The notes: generated by a model from the sequence alone, not told the origin. A stretch of 64,000 nt of DNA from Nonomuraea sp. MG754425 (GCF_021699195.1 NZ_SSXE01000034.1:1-64000), one strand, 5' to 3'. Shown: positions 28,669-37,119, counted from the stretch's first letter. A program made the numbers and translations.

Positions 28669-30705
28669 TTGCGAGTCCTGGCCGTTGTTCCCGCCCGCGG
28701 AGGTTCAGCGGGCGTACCCCTGAAGAACCTCGCCCTGGTCGGGGGCGTTCCGTTGGTCACCCGGGCGGTGCGGGCCTGCCTGCGTGCCGAGCTGGTGGAC
28801 CAGGTCGTGGTCAGCACCGACCACGACGGGATCGCCGAGACCGCCAGGCAGGCGGGCGCGATCGTGGTCGAGCGCCCGGAGGAGCTGAGCGGCGCCACCG
28901 CCTCCAGCGAGTCCGCGGTGCTGCACGCGCTCGACGCCCTGGGCGCGGACCCCGAGATCGTCGTGCTGGTCCAGGCGACCAGCGCGTTCATCGACCCCGA
29001 TGACCTGTCGGCGGCGGTGCGCAAGGTGCTCGACGGCGAGGCCGACGCCGTGGTGTCGGGCCTGCCCACGCACGAGTTCCTCTGGACGGCCGGCGGCTCC
29101 GGCGTCAACCACGACCCGGCCGTCAGGCAGCGCCGCCAGGACCGCGCGCCGGAGTTCCGCGAGAACGGCGCGTTCTACGTCATGCGCACCGCGGGCCTGC
29201 GCGCGCACGGCCACCGCTTCTTCGGCGAGATCGCCGTCCAGCCGGTGCCCGTCAAGCACGCCATCGAGATCGACAACCCGGAGGACCTCGAGCTCGTGCG
29301 CGCCCTCGCCCCGTTCATCGACCTGCCTGAGCCGATCGACGTGGACGCGGTCATCACCGACTTCGACGGCGTGCACACCGACGACCGCGCCTACGTCGAC
29401 TCCGAGGGCCGCGAGATGGTGCTGGTCAGCCGCTCCGACGGGATGGGCGTCTCGCTGCTGCGGCGCTCCGGCGTCAAAGTGCTGATCATGTCCACCGAGC
29501 AGAACCCGGTGGTGGCCGCCCGCGCCCGCAAGCTCGGCGTGCCCGTGCTGCAGGGGCTGGCCGACAAGCGCACCGTGCTGCGCGACTGGCTGCGCATCGA
29601 GGGCCTCGACCCGGCCCGCGTGGCCTACGTCGGCAACGACGTCAACGACCTGGGCCCGATGGGCGAGGTCGGCTGGCCCGTCGCCACCCCCGACGCCCAC
29701 CCGCGGGTGCGGGCCGCCGCCCGCGTGGTGCTGACCAGCGCCGGCGGCAGCGGGGCGGTGCGCGAGCTGTGCGAGCGCGTGGTGGCCGCCCGTCCCGAGC
29801 CGGCCCCCGTGGAGGTGCGCGCGAGACCGCGGTTCGGGCCGGTGGCGATCGGTGACGTGCCGGTCGGCGACGGCGAGCCGGTGTACGTCATCGGCGAGAT
29901 CGGCATCAACCACAACGGCGACATCGACCTGGCCAGGCAGCTCATCGACGTGGCGGCCGAGGCCGGCTGCCAGGCGGTGAAGTTCCAGAAGCGCACGCCC
30001 GCGATCTGCGTGCCGGAGGAGCAGAAGGGCCAGATCCGCCAGACGCCGTGGGGCGAGATGACGTACCTGGAGTACAAGGAGCGCACCGAGTTCGGCCGCG
30101 ACGAGTACACGCAGATCGCGAAGTACTGCGACGAGCGCGGGCTGCACTGGTTCGCCTCCCCGTGGGACGTGCCGTCGGTGGAGTTCCTGGAGGAGATGGA
30201 CGTCCTGGTGCACAAGGTGGCCTCGGCCAGCGTGGCCGACCACGAACTGCTGCGTGCCCTGGCCGCCACCGGCAAGCCGCTGATCCTCTCGACCGGCATG
30301 TCCACGCTGCCGGAGATCGACGCGGCCGTCGAGATCCTCGGCACCGAGAAGCTGATCATGATGCACGCCACGTCCACGTACCCGCTGCCGCCCGAGGAGG
30401 CGAACCTGCGGACGATCACCGCGCTCAAGGAGCGCTACGGCGTCCCCGTCGGCTACTCGGGCCACGAGCGCGGGCTGCAGATCTCGCTGGCCGCGGTCAC
30501 GCTCGGCGCGGTCTGCGTGGAGCGGCACATCACCCTCGACCGCACCATGTGGGGCTCCGACCACGCCGCCTCGCTGGAGCCGTCCGGGCTGGAGCACCTC
30601 GTCCGCGACATCCGCATCATCGAGCAGGCGCTGGGTGACGGCGTCAAGCGGGTCTTCCCCGGTGAGGAGGCTCCGAAGGCCCGCCTGCGCCGGGTGACCG
30701 TCTGA
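28669..30705 (+). CDS. Trifunctional nonulosonate enzyme: NeuA-like + HAD phosphatase + NeuB-like
   Basis: 678 residues with TTG start after GAGGAG (6-bp spacing). Residues 1-222 form a CMP-acylneuraminate cytidylyltransferase-like domain (VVPARGGSAGVPLKN). The P-loop-like motif has Ala14 where relatives have Lys (RGGSKG). Residues about 224-390 form a KdsC-like HAD phosphatase with Asp231/Asp233 in TDFDGVHTDD and the VGNDVNDLGPM motif. Residues about 402-678 form a NeuB barrel (YVIGEIGINHNGD, AVKFQKR, ILSTGMS, GYSGHERG) that stops before the C-terminal SAF/antifreeze-like domain of usual NeuB. By family knowledge the order of reactions would be condensation with PEP, dephosphorylation, then CMP activation. 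It heads an operon of glycosyltransferases. Confidence 0.9.
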   Translation: MRVLAVVPARGGSAGVPLKNLALVGGVPLVTRAVRACLRAELVDQVVVSTDHDGIAETARQAGAIVVERPEELSGATASSESAVLHALDALGADPEIVVLVQATSAFIDPDDLSAAVRKVLDGEADAVVSGLPTHEFLWTAGGSGVNHDPAVRQRRQDRAPEFRENGAFYVMRTAGLRAHGHRFFGEIAVQPVPVKHAIEIDNPEDLELVRALAPFIDLPEPIDVDAVITDFDGVHTDDRAYVDSEGREMVLVSRSDGMGVSLLRRSGVKVLIMSTEQNPVVAARARKLGVPVLQGLADKRTVLRDWLRIEGLDPARVAYVGNDVNDLGPMGEVGWPVATPDAHPRVRAAARVVLTSAGGSGAVRELCERVVAARPEPAPVEVRARPRFGPVAIGDVPVGDGEPVYVIGEIGINHNGDIDLARQLIDVAAEAGCQAVKFQKRTPAICVPEEQKGQIRQTPWGEMTYLEYKERTEFGRDEYTQIAKYCDERGLHWFASPWDVPSVEFLEEMDVLVHKVASASVADHELLRALAATGKPLILSTGMSTLPEIDAAVEILGTEKLIMMHATSTYPLPPEEANLRTITALKERYGVPVGYSGHERGLQISLAAVTLGAVCVERHITLDRTMWGSDHAASLEPSGLEHLVRDIRIIEQALGDGVKRVFPGEEAPKARLRRVTV

Positions 30706-30732
30706 CCGTTCCCATCAGGAAGAACCAACACA

Positions 30733-31713
30733 TTGATCACACTCTCGGTCGTGGTGCCCATCCGGGACGGCGAGCGGTTCATCGCCGACGCGCTCACCTC
30801 CCTGGCGCGCAACCGGCGCGACGACTTCGAGTTCATCGTCGTGAACGACGGGTCCGTGGACGCCACGGGCGCGATCATCGATGACTTCATCGGTGAGCTG
30901 CCCGGCCTGGTCGTGGTGCGCAACCCCGCCCCGCTGGGGCTGGCGGACGCGCGCAACACGGGCCTGTCAATCGCGACCGGCCGGTACGTCACGTACATGG
31001 ACGGCGACGACTGGCTCGCCCCCGGCTACCTGGCCCGGCTCGTCGAGGTGATCGACGGGCTCGGCTGCGACTTCGTGCGCGTGGACCACGTGCAGGCCGA
31101 GGGCCGCAAGCGGGTCGTGCACCGCGCTCCGCAGGCGCGGCGGGGCGTGGTGCTCGACCCTCGTGAGGCCATCCTGCCGGCCGGGGTGCGCACCATGGTG
31201 GACTACCCGTACGCCTGGGCCGGCGTCTACCGGCGTTCCCTGGGCGACCTGCTGCACTTCCCCGGCTCCCTGCACACGGCCGAGGACCGGCCGTGGATCT
31301 GGCGGCTGCACCGGGAGGCCGCCACGTTCGCGGTGGCGTCGCTGGCGGGGGTGTTCTACCGGCGCATGGTGCCGGGGTCGCTCACGCAGGTGGGCGACGA
31401 GCGCCAACTGCACTTCTTCGACGCGTTCGAGCTGGTCTTCAAGGACCTGGAACCGGAGTTCCTGCCGAAGGCCACGCGGAACTTCTGCGCACTGCTCGCC
31501 CACCATCTGGAGATCGGCGACCGGCTCACGCCGGAGTTGCGGGCCCGCTTCGGGGAGCGCGGCGCGCAGATGGTGCGGGCGCTGCCGCCGGAGCTGGTGA
31601 CCGACTCGGTGTCGCGGATGTCCGTCGAACGCGCGGCCGTCCTGCGGGCCCTGGTGCCCGACCTGCCCCCCAGCCCGCACGTCCGGGTCCGCCGCGACCG
31701 GGAGGAGTCCTGA
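30733..31713 (+). CDS. Family 2 glycosyltransferase
   Basis: 326 residues, TTG start preceded by AGGAAG. GT-A fold: ITLSVVVPIRDGERFIADAL, VNDGSVDATGAI and the DxD-type motif YMDGDDWLAPGYL for metal-nucleotide sugar binding. LHTAEDRPWIWRLH looks like the acceptor/catalytic base region. The C-terminal 100 residues are helical and resemble the acceptor part of wall-polymer transferases. It lies 27 bp after the trifunctional enzyme and 2 bp before the polysialyltransferase-like gene, so it should work on the same polymer. Donor and acceptor are unknown; a linkage-unit or alternating-sugar transferase is plausible. Confidence 0.9.
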   Translation: MITLSVVVPIRDGERFIADALTSLARNRRDDFEFIVVNDGSVDATGAIIDDFIGELPGLVVVRNPAPLGLADARNTGLSIATGRYVTYMDGDDWLAPGYLARLVEVIDGLGCDFVRVDHVQAEGRKRVVHRAPQARRGVVLDPREAILPAGVRTMVDYPYAWAGVYRRSLGDLLHFPGSLHTAEDRPWIWRLHREAATFAVASLAGVFYRRMVPGSLTQVGDERQLHFFDAFELVFKDLEPEFLPKATRNFCALLAHHLEIGDRLTPELRARFGERGAQMVRALPPELVTDSVSRMSVERAAVLRALVPDLPPSPHVRVRRDREES

Positions 31714-31715
31714 AG

Positions 31716-32960
31716 GTGAAGGTCTTCTACGCCTCGACGTTGTTCGGGGCGATGTCACTGGCCGCCGCCATCGACGACGGGCGGTTCGGCGACGGCCGCC
31801 GCGTCCTGATCGTCTCCAACAACGCGGCCATCCCCGAGGTGGCGGTGCCGCTGGACCGGACGCCCGGCTTCACCGTGCTGCGCTCGCGCTTCGACGAGGT
31901 GCGCTCGTGGAACGAGCTGATCGCGCCGCTGCACCCCTCCGACTGGCGGGCCCGCGTCATCGAGGTGCCGATGACCGAGCGCCTCATCCGCTCCCACTGG
32001 GGGCTGGACGAGGTCGAGGAGCTGGTGCTGGAGTCGATCGCGGTGCCGCCCGCGCGCACGATCGCGGGCCTGGTGCGCGACTGCCCGATCTCCGTCTACT
32101 CCGACGGGCTGATGAGCTACGGCCCGACCCGCGACCCGCTGCCGGCCGAGATCTTCCGTCGCATCGACCGGCTGCTCCACCTGGACCTCGTGCCGGGCCT
32201 GAAGCCGCTGCTGCTCAGCGAGTACGGCGTCGCCCCCGAGATCCTGCCGGACGAGCGGTTCCTGTCGGTCGTGCACGAGGTCACCGCCACCGCCCCCGAC
32301 ATGATGGCCGGGCAGGCGATGATCCTCGGCCAGTACCTGTCGGCGCTGGAGCTGCTCACGCCCGAGGAGGAGGCCGGGCTGCACGAGAGCATGCTCAGGG
32401 CGCTGGCGGCGCGCGGCTGCACCGACGTCGTCTTCAAGCCGCATCCGGCCGCCGGCCGCCGGCACGCCCAGCTCCTGCGCGCCGCCGCCGGTGACCTGGG
32501 CGTGCGGCTGTCGGTGGCCGGGGAGAGCGTGCCGGCCGAGGTGTGCTTCGCGGCGCTGCGTCCCGAGCTGGTGGTGGGCTGCTTCTCCACGGGGCTGGTC
32601 ACCGCGCGGCGCTACTTCGGGCTCCAGGTGGCCTCGTACGGCACGGACGTGGTGCTGGAGCGGCTGGCCCCGTACGAGAACAGCAACCGGATCCCCGTCA
32701 CCGTCGTGGACGCGATGTTGCCCAAGCTGTCCCCCGAGGGGCACATCGAGCGCCCGCCGGTCACCGACCTGCAGGCGCTGGTGCGCGCGGTCGGCTACTG
32801 CATGCAGGCCGACGCCTACCCCGACCTGCGGCCGGAGCACATCGAGCACGACCCGCGCTACTTCAAGCGCAAGCGCCTGGAGACGCTGGGCTTCGTCACG
32901 GAGGCCGACAAGCCCGGCGCCCTGGCCAGGATCCGCAGGAAGATCAGGTCAGCGATCTGA
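31716..32960 (+). CDS. Polysialyltransferase-family glycosyltransferase
   Basis: 414 residues from GTG 31716; GGAGGAG lies 8 bp upstream. The three short motifs of bacterial sialyl- and polysialyltransferases (GT38/GT52/GT80) are present in order: the D/E-D/E-G-type site at Asp130-Gly131 (YSDGLMSYG), the HP motif at His243-Pro244 (VFKPHPAAGRRH) and the Ser/Thr site at Ser291-Thr292 (CFSTGL). In those enzymes they bind the CMP donor. The N-terminal FYASTLFGAMSLAAAIDDG resembles the PF07388 family. The protein is expected to polymerise the CMP-nonulosonate made by the first gene. Its 3' end overlaps the convergent gene by 17 bp. Confidence 0.88.
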   Translation: MKVFYASTLFGAMSLAAAIDDGRFGDGRRVLIVSNNAAIPEVAVPLDRTPGFTVLRSRFDEVRSWNELIAPLHPSDWRARVIEVPMTERLIRSHWGLDEVEELVLESIAVPPARTIAGLVRDCPISVYSDGLMSYGPTRDPLPAEIFRRIDRLLHLDLVPGLKPLLLSEYGVAPEILPDERFLSVVHEVTATAPDMMAGQAMILGQYLSALELLTPEEEAGLHESMLRALAARGCTDVVFKPHPAAGRRHAQLLRAAAGDLGVRLSVAGESVPAEVCFAALRPELVVGCFSTGLVTARRYFGLQVASYGTDVVLERLAPYENSNRIPVTVVDAMLPKLSPEGHIERPPVTDLQALVRAVGYCMQADAYPDLRPEHIEHDPRYFKRKRLETLGFVTEADKPGALARIRRKIRSAI

Positions 32961-34110
32961 GGTAGCGGCGCATGCGGCGCTTGGCCCGGTAGCCCACCCG
33001 CAACATCTTGGGCGGCACCTCCACCCGGAGGCGGGCCCGGCGCCGCGCGGACGCGAACTCCGGCCCGTCGAGCAGCGACCTGGCGGGCGTCCGCGGCCGG
33101 GCGATCACCAGCCCGGCCAGCAGCCCCGTCCAGTCGTTGCGCTCGGCCGGCTGGAAGTAGTTGGCCGCGCACCAGTGCGCGGAGGCGGCGCGGAAGTCGC
33201 CGTCGGCCAGCTCCTCCATGGTGCCCAGCAGGTCGCTGCCCTCGAACACCAGGTTGATCATCTCGGCGCTGACGCCGAAGTCGCGCAGCACGAGCGACGG
33301 CACGCCCATCGCGACGGCCTCCAGCGCGGCCGTCGAGCTCACGGTCACGAACCCGGCCGCCTGCCGGAGCTGGTCCTGCATCGACCCGGCCGCGAACGTC
33401 AGCCGGCCCGGCTCCCCCATCTCCCGCCACAGCCGCTGGTAGTGGAAGCGCTCGTTGTGCGTCTGCCGCTCGTCCTCCAGCGCGCGCAGCTTGACCACGA
33501 CGTCGAGGTCGGGACGGCGTCCGGCCAGTTCGGCCAGCGCGCGCAGGATGCGCTCGCGCTCCTCCCGGCCCTTCGGCACCTTGGCCTGGGTGGCGAACAC
33601 GACCCGGTCGCCGCCCTGGGCGGTCAGGTCGGGCCGCAGGAACGGCAGCCGGGCCAGGCCCACCGCCCCGCCCCCGCCGAGCCTGGCGGCGATCTCGGAG
33701 AACTCCGCCACCTCCCGCTCGCTGTGCAGCACGAACAGGTCGCAGCCGCTGCGGAACACCCACGCCTTCTCCGTCGCCGGCACCGAGATGCCCGGCAGCC
33801 CGCTGACGAACACCGGCCGCGGGCGCAGCCCGGTCAGCACCTCGGCCACCAGGACGTCCACCACGGGGCCGGTGCAGGCCACGAGGATCACGTCAGGACG
33901 GGTGCGCTCGGCCAGCCGCCGCACCGAGCGGGCGCTCAGCACCGGCGGAGGCTGCGCGCCGCCCACGGCGGCGGCGATCTGCTCCTGCGAGGGGGCGATC
34001 GGCGTGCGCACCACGACCAGCTCGGTCACGCAGCCCGCGGGCAGGTCACCGAGCAGGCAGGCCGCCCACTTCAGATATGAGTCGGAGTCGGCGACCGCCA
34101 ACACTCTCAC
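32944..34110 (-). CDS. DUF6716-like putative GT-B glycosyltransferase
   Basis: 388 residues from GTG 34110, overlapping the upstream stop by 4 nt (GTGA). It begins VRVLAVADSDSYLKWAACLL and has a GT-B-like layout: an N-terminal Rossmann half ending near VFVSGLPGISVPATEKA and a C-terminal half with VVFATQAKVPKGREERERIL and a donor-site-like stretch VTVSSTAALEAVAMGVPSLV. The HP motif of sialyltransferases is not seen. The name DUF6716 is from memory of similar proteins next to polysialyltransferases in actinomycetes. It is translationally coupled to the preceding gene and faces the nonulosonate operon tail to tail. Confidence 0.75.
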   Translation of the reverse strand: MRVLAVADSDSYLKWAACLLGDLPAGCVTELVVVRTPIAPSQEQIAAAVGGAQPPPVLSARSVRRLAERTRPDVILVACTGPVVDVLVAEVLTGLRPRPVFVSGLPGISVPATEKAWVFRSGCDLFVLHSEREVAEFSEIAARLGGGGAVGLARLPFLRPDLTAQGGDRVVFATQAKVPKGREERERILRALAELAGRRPDLDVVVKLRALEDERQTHNERFHYQRLWREMGEPGRLTFAAGSMQDQLRQAAGFVTVSSTAALEAVAMGVPSLVLRDFGVSAEMINLVFEGSDLLGTMEELADGDFRAASAHWCAANYFQPAERNDWTGLLAGLVIARPRTPARSLLDGPEFASARRRARLRVEVPPKMLRVGYRAKRRMRRYLRSLT

Positions 34111-35051
34111 CCGGACACTCCAGTCAAATGCGATCGCAGGGCGGGGGCCGCCCTGCTGGTCCACCAGTCATCGGGAACGTCCACGGGCTCGACGGCGACA
34201 CCGCGCGGGCTGAGCAGCACCCGCAGCGAGGTGATCGCGGTCGAGGGGAGGCTGAGCACGCGCTGGCCGGCGTCGAGGCCGCGCAGCGTCAGCTCGGCGG
34301 GCACGCCCGCGTCGTGCACGGTGATGCCGGGGCGCTCCCGGATCAGGGCGACGTCCACGGGGTCCTCGCGGCGGTGCGGATAGTAGGCGAGGGGCTCGCG
34401 CGCGGCCAGGTCGGTCAGCCAGCGCAGGTAGCGCTCGCGGTGCACGAGGCCGTTGCGCACGAGGGAGGTGCCGAGCACGACCGTGCGCTCGGCCGGGCCC
34501 TGGCTGCTGGGCGGCTGGGCGCGCAGCCAGGCGAACTCGTGGTGGACGAGATCGACTCCGGCCCGGCGGACGTCCGCCGCGAGCTGTTCGTCCACGGTCA
34601 GGGCGGTGAAGACGGAGACTTTGCTCAGGCGCAGCCGCAGCGCCGCCGCCAGGCCCAGGGCGGAGCGCGGCCCGGTGGGCCGGGCGCGGGCGCGCAGCAG
34701 CGGCCGGAACGGTCCGGCGGCGAGCAGTTCGAGCAGCCGCAGCGTGGCCAGCCCGTCGTCCACGATGACGATGTGGCCGGGCCTGGAGGTGAGCCAGCGG
34801 AGCTGCACCTTGCCGGAGAAGGCGTCCCCGACGGCCTGTACCCGCCTGGGCATCCGATCGCGCGGCTCGGCCAGCACCAGCCCGTCGGGCAGGCCCAGCG
34901 AGCGCAGCTCGCGCCGGGTGGCCTTCAGCGGACGCAGGCCCGCGCGCGGCACGACGACCGTCTCGGGGCCGAGCAGCCCGGCGTGGTGGGCCTCGACGGC
35001 GCACAGCATCTGGAGGGGGGACTCCACCCAGGCCGACGCCTGTTCGACCAC
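34107..35051 (-). CDS. Putative sialyltransferase-like protein (GT52-like motifs)
   Basis: 314 residues. No family name is certain. The motif order resembles GT52 sialyltransferases: Asp98-Asp99-Gly100 in HIVIVDDGLATL, then YYPHRRED (Pro225-His226-Arg227) where others have an HP motif, then Ser270-Thr271 in LSLPSTAITSL. The N-terminal SAWVESPLQMLCAVEAHHAG also resembles the start of such enzymes (ESPLQ). It is the first gene of a two-gene unit with the DUF6716-like protein. A role as a second nonulosonate transferase, for example priming the chain, is inference from motifs and neighbours. Confidence 0.7.
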   Translation of the reverse strand: MVEQASAWVESPLQMLCAVEAHHAGLLGPETVVVPRAGLRPLKATRRELRSLGLPDGLVLAEPRDRMPRRVQAVGDAFSGKVQLRWLTSRPGHIVIVDDGLATLRLLELLAAGPFRPLLRARARPTGPRSALGLAAALRLRLSKVSVFTALTVDEQLAADVRRAGVDLVHHEFAWLRAQPPSSQGPAERTVVLGTSLVRNGLVHRERYLRWLTDLAAREPLAYYPHRREDPVDVALIRERPGITVHDAGVPAELTLRGLDAGQRVLSLPSTAITSLRVLLSPRGVAVEPVDVPDDWWTSRAAPALRSHLTGVSG

Positions 35052-35140
35052 TCGTTGCCCTCCCAGCGGGGTGATGACGCGTTAACGACCGCTTCAAGCT
35101 AGCCCCACCGGCTTAAGCCCCCAGAAACGCGGCGTGAACA

Positions 35141-35971
35141 ATGGAGAGTATGAACTCGCTCATGCTCAACACCGACGGCGTGCAGATCCCGCAGCTCGGC
35201 TACGGCGTCTTCCAGGTCCCGGCCGAGGAGGCCGAGCAGGCGGTCGCCGCCGCTCTCAAGGCCGGTTACCGGCACGTCGACACCGCCGCCGCCTACGGCA
35301 ACGAGGAGGGCGTGGGCCGGGCTGTGCGCGGGAGCGGGCTGCCCCGCGAGAAGGTGTTCGTGACCACGAAGTTGTGGAACGGCGACCACGGCCGGGCGGA
35401 GGCGGCCTTCGACGACAGCCTGGCCCGGCTGGGCCTCGACCACGTAGATCTTTACCTGATCCACTGGCCGGTGCCGGAGCAGGACAGGTACGTGCAGGCG
35501 TGGAAGGCGATGGAGAAGATCTACCGTGACGGCCGGGCCAGGGCCATCGGGGTCTCCAACTTCACCGTGAACACGCTCACCCGGCTCATGGAGGAGACCG
35601 GCATCACGCCCGCGCTCAACCAGATCGAGCTCCACCCGTACCTGCAGCAGCGCGAGATGCGGGCCTTCCACGAGGCCAACGGCATCCTCACCGAGGCGTG
35701 GGGCCCGCTGGGGCAGGGCAAGGGGCTGCTGTCGGACCCGGCGCTGGCGGTGTTGTCGGGCAAGTACGGCAAGACCCCGGCGCAGATCGCGCTGCGCTGG
35801 CAGTTGCAGCTCGGGAACGTGGTGATCCCGAAGTCCGTCACGCCGGCCCGGATCGCGGAGAACCTCGACGTGTTCGACTTCATTCTCGACGCCGAGGACA
35901 TGTCGGCCATCGGCGCGCTGAACAAGGGCCAGCGTCTCGGACCGGATCCGGACACGTTCAATCTGACCTGA
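35141..35971 (+). CDS. Aldo/keto reductase
   Basis: About 276 residues, NADPH-dependent carbonyl reductase of the AKR5-like group (2,5-diketogluconate reductase type). The catalytic tetrad is readable: Asp in GYRHVDTAAAYGNEE followed by Tyr, Lys in VTTKLWN and His in YLIHWPVP. The cofactor end is VIPKSVTPARIAENLDVF. Start uncertain: ATG 35141 or ATG 35150, the latter with GGAGAG only 1 bp before it. It is divergent from the glycosyltransferase pair. A stem-loop follows 6 bp after the stop. Physiological substrate unknown. Confidence 0.92.
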   Translation: MESMNSLMLNTDGVQIPQLGYGVFQVPAEEAEQAVAAALKAGYRHVDTAAAYGNEEGVGRAVRGSGLPREKVFVTTKLWNGDHGRAEAAFDDSLARLGLDHVDLYLIHWPVPEQDRYVQAWKAMEKIYRDGRARAIGVSNFTVNTLTRLMEETGITPALNQIELHPYLQQREMRAFHEANGILTEAWGPLGQGKGLLSDPALAVLSGKYGKTPAQIALRWQLQLGNVVIPKSVTPARIAENLDVFDFILDAEDMSAIGALNKGQRLGPDPDTFNLT

Positions 35972-35976
35972 GTGAC

Positions 35977-36000
35977 GGATGTGGCATTTGTTCCACATCC
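35977..36000. terminator. Stem-loop after the aldo/keto reductase
   Basis: GGATGTGG and CCACATCC form a perfect 8-bp stem with an 8-nt loop starting 6 bp after the stop codon. It is followed by CCAAAAACG rather than a U-run. Confidence 0.6.
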
Positions 36001-36057
36001 CCAAAAACGACATATGCCGCCATAACCAATTCTTTACCCTGATATACGATCTCCCGC

Positions 36058-37011
36058 GTGCGAGATTTCACTTGGGGAATTGCGGCAACCGGCGGCATCG
36101 CCCGTACGGTCGGGGCCGCCATCGTGGCGGAGCCCGGAATGCGGGTGGCCGCGGTCGGCTCACGGAATGAGGCCAAGGCGCGGGCCCTCGCCGCGGAACT
36201 GGGCGCGGAGTCGGCGTACGGCTCCTACGAGGCCCTGTGCGCCGATCCGGCGGTGGACGCGGTCTACGTGGCCACCCCGCACGCGCAGCACCTCCAGGTC
36301 GCCGAGGCGGCCATCGCCGCAGGTAAAGCCGTGCTCTGCGAGAAACCCCTGGCGGCCACCGTGGACGACGCGGAGAAGATGGTACGCCTGGCACGCGAGG
36401 CGGGCGTGTTCCTGATGGAAGCCATGTGGATGCGCTTCAACCCGCTCATCCGGCGGGTGGCGGCCGATCCGCGCTTCGGCGAGATCCGCTCGGTGCAGGC
36501 CAGTTTCGGCTTCTCCCTGCCCTACGACCCCGCGCACCGGCTGTGGGCCCCGGAACTGGGCGGCGGGGCCCTGCTCGACCTGGGGATCTACCCGTTCGGG
36601 CTGGCTCAGCTCCTCCTCGGCATGCCCTCTGACCTGCGCATCACCGGCTCCCTGGCCCCGAACGGGGTGGACGCCGAGGCGGCCGGCGTCTTGCTCTACC
36701 CCGGCGGACGGCACGCTCTCGTGGCCACCTCATTGCTGGGGAATTACCCCAACCTGGCCAGTGTTGTAGGTACTCAGATGCGGGCGGACATCCAGGCGCC
36801 GTTCTGGGCTCCGCAGCGGATCGTTCTCACCGGGCCTTCGATGGAGCCGGAAGAACATGTGCTCGATCCGGCCGACAACGGATATGCCGGAGAGCTCCGC
36901 GAAGTCCGCGCCGCCACGGCCGAGGGCAGGACCGAATCCTCGATCATGCCCCTTGACGAATCCCTTGCCATGATGGGGCTTCTGGCCGATGCCCGCCGGC
37001 AACTTGCCTAG
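36058..37011 (+). CDS. Gfo/Idh/MocA-family oxidoreductase
   Basis: 317 residues, GTG start. N-terminal Rossmann domain (FTWGIAATGGIARTVGAAI; the first G-x-G-x-x-G is relaxed to GIAATGGIA) with AVYVATPHAQHL and the catalytic-type motif CEKPLAATVDDAE. The C-terminal beta-sheet domain has LGGGALLDLGIYPFGLAQ, in which the DxGxY motif replaces the usual DxGxH. It resembles trans-dihydrodiol dehydrogenase-like members. TACGAT at 36045-36050 ends 7 bp before the GTG and no ribosome binding site is present, so the message is probably leaderless. The sugar or polyol substrate is not readable. Confidence 0.9.
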   Translation: MRDFTWGIAATGGIARTVGAAIVAEPGMRVAAVGSRNEAKARALAAELGAESAYGSYEALCADPAVDAVYVATPHAQHLQVAEAAIAAGKAVLCEKPLAATVDDAEKMVRLAREAGVFLMEAMWMRFNPLIRRVAADPRFGEIRSVQASFGFSLPYDPAHRLWAPELGGGALLDLGIYPFGLAQLLLGMPSDLRITGSLAPNGVDAEAAGVLLYPGGRHALVATSLLGNYPNLASVVGTQMRADIQAPFWAPQRIVLTGPSMEPEEHVLDPADNGYAGELREVRAATAEGRTESSIMPLDESLAMMGLLADARRQLA

Positions 37012-37119
37012 ATGGGCTTTTATGGATTTGTAATCCTCTTGCCTCATGTATTACCTTATGGGGCATCTTGAGGCATAAGTCCGGTTTGTCCGGCTATGTC
37101 AGACCATCGCACGACAAGA

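Noticed and set aside
28669-30705. The NeuA-HAD-NeuB fusion as a sequencing artefact joining separate genes
   Set aside because: The frame is continuous over 2 kb with normal codon use, each linker is short and protein-like, and there is no stop/start remnant at either junction.
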